Source: Syntrophomonadaceae bacterium (GTDB taxonomy: Bacteria > Bacillota > Dethiobacteria > DTU022). From it: 10,811 nucleotides of DNA. The translations under genes were made by a program, and so were the position numbers. The notes under the pieces were generated by a model that worked only from the letters and a program-made list of their open reading frames with translations, was not told the origin of the DNA and searched no databases. Position 1 is the stretch's first letter. The number at the start of each line of letters is the position of its first letter. Positions 5,555 through 10,811 of the stretch are shown piece after piece. The stretch is from contig SLBE01000195.1 of the NCBI GenBank assembly GCA_007126465.1, forward strand, positions 1 through 10,811, given 5' to 3'.

Positions 5555-7744
5555 TCACTTGCTTTTTGCGCCGTAAACATAGCGTCGCACAGAGAAAACA
5601 TCTTTGATTTTACTGATCTTATTCATAATCTGATCCAGGTGGACCTGGTCCCTGACCACTAATGTCATCTGGATGGTGGCTTCCTTATTCTTGTCTGCCC
5701 GGGCTGATACTGCATTAACTTCAACCTTGCTCTCATTAACAGAACTCATGATATCTGCCAGTAAATTTTTTCGGTCATTGGCTTTGATCTCTATATCGAC
5801 AGGATAAGAAGCGGCATCAATACCTTCCCAGTTTGCGTCCATCAGACGGTTCTCGTCACCCTGGTATTGCTTCAAGTTGGGGCAATCGCTGCGATGGATG
5901 GATACCCCACGGCCGCGTGTAACAAGGCCTACTATATCGTCACCGGGCACGGGGTTACAGCATTTTGCCACTCGCATCAGCAGGTTATCTACGCCTTCTA
6001 TTGAAACACCAAGCGAGCCCTGTCTCTTTTTTTTAATTGGCCTGAATTCGGGCACGACTTCTTCCGGTTCCTGGTCTTTATACCTTCGCTGATACTCTTC
6101 ACGCATGCGGCTGATGACCTGGTGTACAGATACTCCGCCGTACCCGACAGCTGCGTATAAATCTTCGACAGAAACCAGGTTAAATGAGCGGGCCACTTCC
6201 TCAAGCAATTCGTTTTTCATATGCAGGCGCTGCTCGGTATTAATACGCCGGATTTCCCTTTCAATCATTTCGCGCCCTTTTTCAACATTTTCCTCGCGGC
6301 GCTCTTTTTTAAACCAGTTACGGATCTTGTTCTTGGCATGCGATGTTTTAACAATTTTAAGCCAGTCGCGGCTTGGGGAGCCCTGCTTGGAGGTAACGAC
6401 TTCCACCATGTCGCCGGTTTTAAGTTGATAATCCAGGGGTACCAGGCGTCCATTAACCCTGGCTCCGGTACAGTGATTACCGATATCGGTATGAATTTTA
6501 TAGGCGAAATCAAGGGTTACAGAACCGGCAGGAAGGTCGATAACGTCACCTTTGGGGGTGAAAACAAATACTTCGTCTGTAAAAAGATCCCCTTTTAAAT
6601 CTTTGATAAAGTCGCGGGCATCACGATAGTCGCTCTGCCATTCCATCAGCTGCCTGAGCCAGGTAAGTTTGTCATCACCGTCTTCGGTATCACTGGTTTT
6701 TTCTTTATAGCGCCAGTGTGCGGCAATACCATATTCAGCGGTCCGGTGCATATCCCATGTCCTGATCTGGATTTCAGCCAGTTCATTCTCCGCCGCAAAA
6801 ACCGTGGTATGCAAAGACTGGTACATGTTTGGCTTCGGCATAGCGATAAAGTCTTTGAAGCGCCCGGGTATCGGCTTCCAGATCGTATGGACGATTCCCA
6901 GGGTATGATAACAATCTTTTACATTATCGACGATAATACGCACTGCCGTTAAATCATAGATTTCATTTAAATCTTTACCCTGCTCCTGCATCTTGTTATA
7001 GATACTGTAGAGGTGCTTGGGCCGGCCCTGTATTTCAGCCTCAATATTAGCCTCGGAAAGGTAGTCCTGCAAAATCCAGATGATGCGATTTATGAAGTTT
7101 TCCCGCTCACGTCTTTTCTTGTGCAGTTTTTCCACCAGTTGAAAGTAATCATCGGGTTGAAGATAGCGGAATGCTAGGTCTTCAAGTTCCCACTTAATCA
7201 TGTAAATACCGAGGCGGTGAGCCAGCGGGGCATATATTTCCAGGGTTTCACGGGCAATTTCTTTCTGTTTATGAGTGTTCAGGTAGCGAAGTGTCCGCAG
7301 GTTGTGAGTGCGGTCGGCCAGCTTGATTAAAACTACCCTGATGTCTCTGGCCATGGCAATAAACATTTTTCTCAGGGTCTCAGCCTGCTGTTCTTCCTTG
7401 GACGTGAAATCAAGGCGGCTCAGCTTGGTTACCCCATCAACCAGGGAAGCAACTTCTTCTCCAAATTCCCGATTGATATCATCGAGCGTTATCTCTGTAT
7501 CTTCAACGACATCATGAAGCAGGCCGGCAATAATGGTAACAAGATCCAGCTCCAATTCGGTCAGGATCATTGCCACGCCGAGGGGATGCATAATATATGA
7601 CTCACCCGATTCGCGCAGCTGACCGGAATGGGCCTTAAGAGAATAATTATATGCCTTCTCAACCTGGGCCCAGTCCTCCAGATCGGGATAGTAACGTTGA
7701 ATTCTTTTTTTAAGATCTGTTAGTCTTTGTTCTTTCACAACCAT
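5555..7744 (-). CDS. rel: Bifunctional (p)ppGpp synthetase/hydrolase Rel
   Basis: Rel makes (p)ppGpp from ATP and GDP/GTP when ribosomes stall on uncharged tRNA, and hydrolyses it when conditions improve. The 729 residues carry all domains. The HD hydrolase (about 35-190) keeps H39, H53, HD at 77-78, ED at 81-82, D144 and N148, so hydrolysis looks intact. The synthetase (about 235-345) has RPKHLYSIYNKM (241-252), the RFKD motif (295-298) seen in bifunctional Rel enzymes in place of the acidic motif of RelA, Y308 and E324. A TGS domain (about 390-450, H418), helical region, CC/zinc-finger domain (C595, C596, H617, C621) and C-terminal ACT domain (about 655-725) follow. ATG at 7744 has GGGGA 8 nt upstream. 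Unlike in B. subtilis, apt does not precede it. The gene is often called relA in Firmicutes. Confidence 0.97.
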   Translation of the reverse strand: MVVKEQRLTDLKKRIQRYYPDLEDWAQVEKAYNYSLKAHSGQLRESGESYIMHPLGVAMILTELELDLVTIIAGLLHDVVEDTEITLDDINREFGEEVASLVDGVTKLSRLDFTSKEEQQAETLRKMFIAMARDIRVVLIKLADRTHNLRTLRYLNTHKQKEIARETLEIYAPLAHRLGIYMIKWELEDLAFRYLQPDDYFQLVEKLHKKRRERENFINRIIWILQDYLSEANIEAEIQGRPKHLYSIYNKMQEQGKDLNEIYDLTAVRIIVDNVKDCYHTLGIVHTIWKPIPGRFKDFIAMPKPNMYQSLHTTVFAAENELAEIQIRTWDMHRTAEYGIAAHWRYKEKTSDTEDGDDKLTWLRQLMEWQSDYRDARDFIKDLKGDLFTDEVFVFTPKGDVIDLPAGSVTLDFAYKIHTDIGNHCTGARVNGRLVPLDYQLKTGDMVEVVTSKQGSPSRDWLKIVKTSHAKNKIRNWFKKERREENVEKGREMIEREIRRINTEQRLHMKNELLEEVARSFNLVSVEDLYAAVGYGGVSVHQVISRMREEYQRRYKDQEPEEVVPEFRPIKKKRQGSLGVSIEGVDNLLMRVAKCCNPVPGDDIVGLVTRGRGVSIHRSDCPNLKQYQGDENRLMDANWEGIDAASYPVDIEIKANDRKNLLADIMSSVNESKVEVNAVSARADKNKEATIQMTLVVRDQVHLDQIMNKISKIKDVFSVRRYVYGAKSK

Positions 7745-7817
7745 GGTATACTTCCCCGTTTCAAATGTCTTTCAAAAAGGCATCACCATACAACCTTCTT
7801 AACTGCTCAGCCTGCTT

Positions 7818-7854
7818 AAAAAAACTGCGTATGCCGAACTTTCAGGCAGGGCAG
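7818..7854 (-). terminator. Weak terminator or attenuator in the recJ-rel spacer
   Basis: On the minus strand CTGC (7854-7851) pairs with GCAG (7828-7825), and inside it TGCC (7848-7845) pairs with GGCA (7835-7832). Seven T's follow directly (7824-7818). The stem is short and interrupted, so ending would be partial. An alternative pairing of 7854-7846 with 7815-7811 and 7806-7803 would exclude this hairpin, which resembles an attenuator, though this is only inferred. Confidence 0.35.
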
Positions 7855-7891
7855 ACACTCTCTATAATACTAAAAAATAGTAATAAATTCT

Positions 7892-7919
7892 ATAGTACCA
7901 AGAAGCAAGAAACTTACAA
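7892..7919 (-). promoter_or_regulatory. Candidate promoter for rel
   Basis: TTGTAA (7919-7914) and TACTAT (7897-7892) are separated by 16 bp on the minus strand, each matching consensus at 4 of 6. The -35 overlaps the recJ stop codon. The leader to the rel ATG would be about 140 nt and would contain the hairpin at 7818-7854. The surrounding sequence is very AT-rich, so chance matches are likely. Confidence 0.25.
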
Positions 7920-10331
7920 GTTGTAGAAATAGGCGGCAATTTCCTGCGGAGGGGCATCAAGCAAGAGTCGTTGAAACTCTTCGCAGCTCTCCAGGAGTTC
8001 GAAAGTTTCAAGGTAAGCAGGGGATGAATTAAGGCAGTCCGGCCAATTATTCATGATTTCTTCTGCATTTTTTGTGAGACATCCCTGTTCAAGAAGGCCA
8101 ATTTCTGAATATATTTTTTGGGTACGCTCCCAAAAGTTTTTCGCGGGCTTAAAATCAAGATGCTTCTCTGTCAAATCAGGAAGTATTAACTGATCTTTTT
8201 CCTGATCCCTTTGCAGGATAAGGGCAATAATTTGCTCCAGCACTTCTTCAGATGGCAGGGATACCTCAGTCAGGCGGCAGTTTTGCTCCTGATCCTGATC
8301 ATTATAGAGCAGGATTACTTTAGCTGAATCTTTGTTTAGCCCGTTGGTAAAAACCTTCTTTAGGATATTTTGATGCAGCGGCAAATCATAAAGCACAAGA
8401 ATCCCCGAATTATCAGGACAATCAAAACTGCCACTCATCGCTCCGCTGGTTAAAACATAGGGTGTACGTTCTCTATTGACTCGCGAAATGATCCTTTCAG
8501 CCCGGGACCGGGTAGCAGCAAAGAGGATGCATTTTTTTTGTTCCCCTTCGATAATTTCTTTTGCTTTAGCTGTGCGATCATGCCATCCGCGCATATCGAT
8601 TACTTCAAGACCGTTAAAGTCAGAACTGTCACTGTAACTAATGTCTTTGATTTCGAGGTCAAGTGTTTTTTGGTTGCGGAAGAACCCGTTTTTCAACCGG
8701 TAAGCGAGATCAACTTTGCGCCCCTGCTGCAGCTTTTCCAGATGTTCTGCCCCGGAAAAGAAAATCGGATCCAGGGTTCTACCATCTTTCTGGACTTTCA
8801 GCTTCAGGTGTTTTTGATCAGAACCAACCAGCCGCCAGGAAATTACCTGCCACTGCCTGCTGCCAAAAAGAGGCCTTGGGTTACCTGTGCCATAGGGTTG
8901 AAGCTGTTCAAGGCTTTCTACAAGATCGAAGTCAATATCCTCTGCACTGAGCTCAACATCAATATATAAAGATGGTTTCAGCATTTCCTGCTCCAGGTTT
9001 GCCGAAGCATAACGACCGAGGCTTTCCCGCAGCTGTCCGATATTTTCCTGTGTTACAGTAAATCCGGCAGCCTGCTCATGACCGCCAAAGCGTTCCAGTA
9101 AAACTGAGCTATCACTGAGGGCGGCAGTAATGTCAAAACCGGGAATACTCCGGGCAGAACCTCTACCTTCACCATTTTCCAGCGCTATCATCGCAACAGG
9201 GCGATTAAACTTCTCAACTAACCGGGATGCAACAATACCAATTACTCCGTGATGCCAGTTTTCACTCGCCAGGGTAAGAACCCTGGGATCCCCGGTATCA
9301 AGCTGTTCATGAGCACCTTGCTCAGCTTCCTTCAGAATACTTTGTTCTGTTGAGCGCCTGGTCTGGTTGGCCTGATGTAAGCTCTCGGCCAACTGTGCCG
9401 CATGCCCGGTATCTTTTTCCAAAAGCAGTTTAGCTGCCGGCAGCGCTTCGCCCATTCGCCCGGCTGCATTTACTGCCGGAGCTATAATAAATGAAAGGGC
9501 TGCACTGCTAACCCGTTCGGGCTCCAGCCCGACTGCCTCGGCCAGGGCCTTGAAGCCAAGCCTCTTAAAGCTGCGCAGCACCTCCAAGCCAAGGGAAACA
9601 ATTATCCTGTTTTCATCCACTAGTGGGACTACATCGGCTGCAGTGCCCAGGGCAGCCAGATCCAGGAGATGAGCGGGGAACGGTTCTTCTGCTTTTTCCA
9701 TCAGGGCAGAAGCCAGCTTAAAAGCTACTCCCGCTCCGGAAAGTTCTTTATAGGGGTAAGGGCAGTTTTTCTGCAGGGGGTTAATTACAGCCACTGCACT
9801 GGATACCTGTTCAAGGGGTTGGTGATGATCGGTAATGATCATATCAAGGCCAATCTCCGAAGCAAAGGCTACCTCTGCTTCGGCATTAATACCGCAGTCT
9901 ACAGTGACAACCAGGGAAGCTCCTTCTGATTTAAACTGCTGCAGGGGATCTTTGTGCAGTCCGTAGCCTTCATCGAAGCGGCTGGGCAGGAAGTAATCAA
10001 CCCTGGCTCCCAGCTGCTGAAGTGCCTCAACCATAATAACCGAAGCGGTAATGCCATCAGCATCATAATCACCATGAATTACAATTTTTTCATCGCTGCG
10101 GATTGCCTGCATTAAACGCTCGACTGCTTCTTCCATACCCCGCATTAACCATGGCGAATAGAGTTGATCTGCGGCAGGATATAAGAATGCCCTGGCCTGC
10201 ACGGGATTTTCGATACCCCGTTTTAACAGCAGGCGGGCCAGGGCAGGCGGGCATTCCATTTCATGTGACAGCTCATTTGCTTTTTCGCTGTTAAGATCCG
10301 GCCAGATCCACTTTTTACCGCTCAGGCTCAT
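7914..10331 (-). CDS. recJ: Single-stranded-DNA-specific exonuclease RecJ
   Basis: RecJ is a Mn2+/Mg2+-dependent 5'-3' exonuclease on single-stranded DNA, used in recombination and in mismatch and base-excision repair. The product is 805 residues, near the length of B. subtilis RecJ and longer than the E. coli enzyme. The DHH domain carries HGDYDADG (86-93), TVDCG (D145), the DHH triad (168-170) and GTAADVVPL (D233). The DHHA1 part has GRGSARS (389-395) and FGGH (415-418). An OB fold follows with LQPYGTGNPRPLFG, then a C-terminal region of about 230 residues typical of Firmicutes. I chose ATG 10331 because the protein then begins MSLSGKKWIWPDL, as in relatives; the 42-residue basic open stretch upstream overlaps the lapA gene in another frame and looks non-coding. 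AGGTGG lies about 12 nt upstream, so translation is probably coupled to the overlapping upstream gene. Confidence 0.95.
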   Translation of the reverse strand: MSLSGKKWIWPDLNSEKANELSHEMECPPALARLLLKRGIENPVQARAFLYPAADQLYSPWLMRGMEEAVERLMQAIRSDEKIVIHGDYDADGITASVIMVEALQQLGARVDYFLPSRFDEGYGLHKDPLQQFKSEGASLVVTVDCGINAEAEVAFASEIGLDMIITDHHQPLEQVSSAVAVINPLQKNCPYPYKELSGAGVAFKLASALMEKAEEPFPAHLLDLAALGTAADVVPLVDENRIIVSLGLEVLRSFKRLGFKALAEAVGLEPERVSSAALSFIIAPAVNAAGRMGEALPAAKLLLEKDTGHAAQLAESLHQANQTRRSTEQSILKEAEQGAHEQLDTGDPRVLTLASENWHHGVIGIVASRLVEKFNRPVAMIALENGEGRGSARSIPGFDITAALSDSSVLLERFGGHEQAAGFTVTQENIGQLRESLGRYASANLEQEMLKPSLYIDVELSAEDIDFDLVESLEQLQPYGTGNPRPLFGSRQWQVISWRLVGSDQKHLKLKVQKDGRTLDPIFFSGAEHLEKLQQGRKVDLAYRLKNGFFRNQKTLDLEIKDISYSDSSDFNGLEVIDMRGWHDRTAKAKEIIEGEQKKCILFAATRSRAERIISRVNRERTPYVLTSGAMSGSFDCPDNSGILVLYDLPLHQNILKKVFTNGLNKDSAKVILLYNDQDQEQNCRLTEVSLPSEEVLEQIIALILQRDQEKDQLILPDLTEKHLDFKPAKNFWERTQKIYSEIGLLEQGCLTKNAEEIMNNWPDCLNSSPAYLETFELLESCEEFQRLLLDAPPQEIAAYFYNL

Positions 10332-10773
10332 CTGGAGATTTTTCCACCTCTGCTTGCGACGTTTCAAGCTCTTCTTTTTCAGCCTCTGCCTGCACACTTT
10401 CCTGATGTTCCTCTTCTTTATGCCCGGCTTCGCTATCAATCGAATTTGCTTCTTCATCCGGGACGGATAAGGCTTTATTTAGCTCGGCTTCAAGAAATAC
10501 TTTTTCTTCTTCGAGGGCCTTAACTTTTTTCTGCAAAGTTTCCTCTTTCTGTCGCATTTCGCGGAAAGAAAATGCTGTCCTAATACTGCGGAAAAGGGCA
10601 AACAACCCCATGGCCAGGGCCCCGACAAATGCTGAACCCAGGATTAAGAGGATCAGCGATACCTCGGCCCTCCCGAAAATATAACTTACGGTTACCGATT
10701 CATTATTGGCCAGGGCCATGATAGCAATGATCAAACTAAAAACCAGGCCCATAATCAGATAAAAAGAACCCAT
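10315..10773 (-). CDS. LapA-domain (DUF1049) membrane protein
   Basis: This is a small inner-membrane protein with a LapA-type domain. LapA of E. coli takes part in lipopolysaccharide assembly, but the role in Gram-positive bacteria is unknown; a LapA-like gene (yrvD) also precedes recJ in B. subtilis. The 152 residues show two membrane segments (about 4-22 and 39-63) joined by a loop with NNESVTVSYIFGRAEVSL, the typical core of the domain. A coiled coil follows (about 70-102), then a very acidic, Glu-rich, probably disordered tail. I chose ATG 10773 because GGAGG stands 7 nt upstream; the ATG at 10779 is too close to it. Its stop codon overlaps the first codons of recJ (17 bp), so the two are probably translated together. 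No promoter is visible in the 38 bases before it. Confidence 0.85.
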   Translation of the reverse strand: MGSFYLIMGLVFSLIIAIMALANNESVTVSYIFGRAEVSLILLILGSAFVGALAMGLFALFRSIRTAFSFREMRQKEETLQKKVKALEEEKVFLEAELNKALSVPDEEANSIDSEAGHKEEEHQESVQAEAEKEELETSQAEVEKSPDEPER

Positions 10774-10811
10774 GATCATCCCTCCCCGGGATATTAATTA
10801 GGCTGCAGTGC

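Noticed and set aside
10332..10457. A 42-residue basic N-terminal extension of RecJ
   Set aside because: It overlaps lapA in another frame and its Lys/Arg-rich content mirrors lapA's Glu-rich coding. ATG 10331 gives the N-terminus expected for RecJ.
1..10811. CRISPR array, tRNA or rRNA gene, complete insertion sequence or phage genes
   Set aside because: I saw no regularly spaced repeats, no tRNA-like cloverleaf and no transposase or integrase frame on either strand.

Overview
The window looks like chromosomal DNA from a Gram-positive bacterium of the Firmicutes, probably a clostridial lineage. This is inferred from gene order and protein style, not from a database match. The order on the minus strand (LapA-domain protein, recJ, rel, dtd, hisS, aspS, then 6S RNA) resembles the yrvD-recJ-apt-relA-dtd-hisS-aspS-bsrA neighbourhood of Bacillus subtilis. 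Strong GGAGG-type ribosome binding sites, a long RecJ of about 800 residues and a bifunctional Rel also fit. All six protein genes lie on the minus strand, so transcription runs from high to low coordinates.

Layout in the direction of transcription: a small membrane protein with a LapA domain (10773-10315) overlaps the start of recJ (10331-7914). A 169-bp spacer follows, where B. subtilis has apt; it holds a candidate promoter and a hairpin followed by a T-run. Next come rel (7744-5555), dtd (5504-5055) and one very long reading frame (5015-1917) that joins complete histidyl- and aspartyl-tRNA synthetases. The 312-bp spacer after it is filled by a well-supported 6S RNA gene with its own promoter, followed by a compact promoter for mgtE. 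The magnesium channel gene mgtE (1595-270) is the last protein gene. The final 203 bases hold a long imperfect inverted repeat that folds into a branched hairpin and that I cannot identify.

The genes share a theme of translation quality and starvation control. HisRS and AspRS charge tRNAs, Dtd removes D-amino acids from mischarged tRNAs, Rel senses uncharged tRNA on the ribosome and makes or degrades (p)ppGpp, and 6S RNA tunes RNA polymerase in stationary phase. RecJ is a repair exonuclease and MgtE handles Mg2+.

The main points for a second look are the in-frame HisRS-AspRS fusion, which carries an internal Shine-Dalgarno and GTG start exactly at the AspRS boundary, and the unidentified structured element at 1-203. 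Smaller points are a histidine in AspRS that predicts a non-discriminating enzyme, the missing apt gene, and a possible attenuator ahead of rel.
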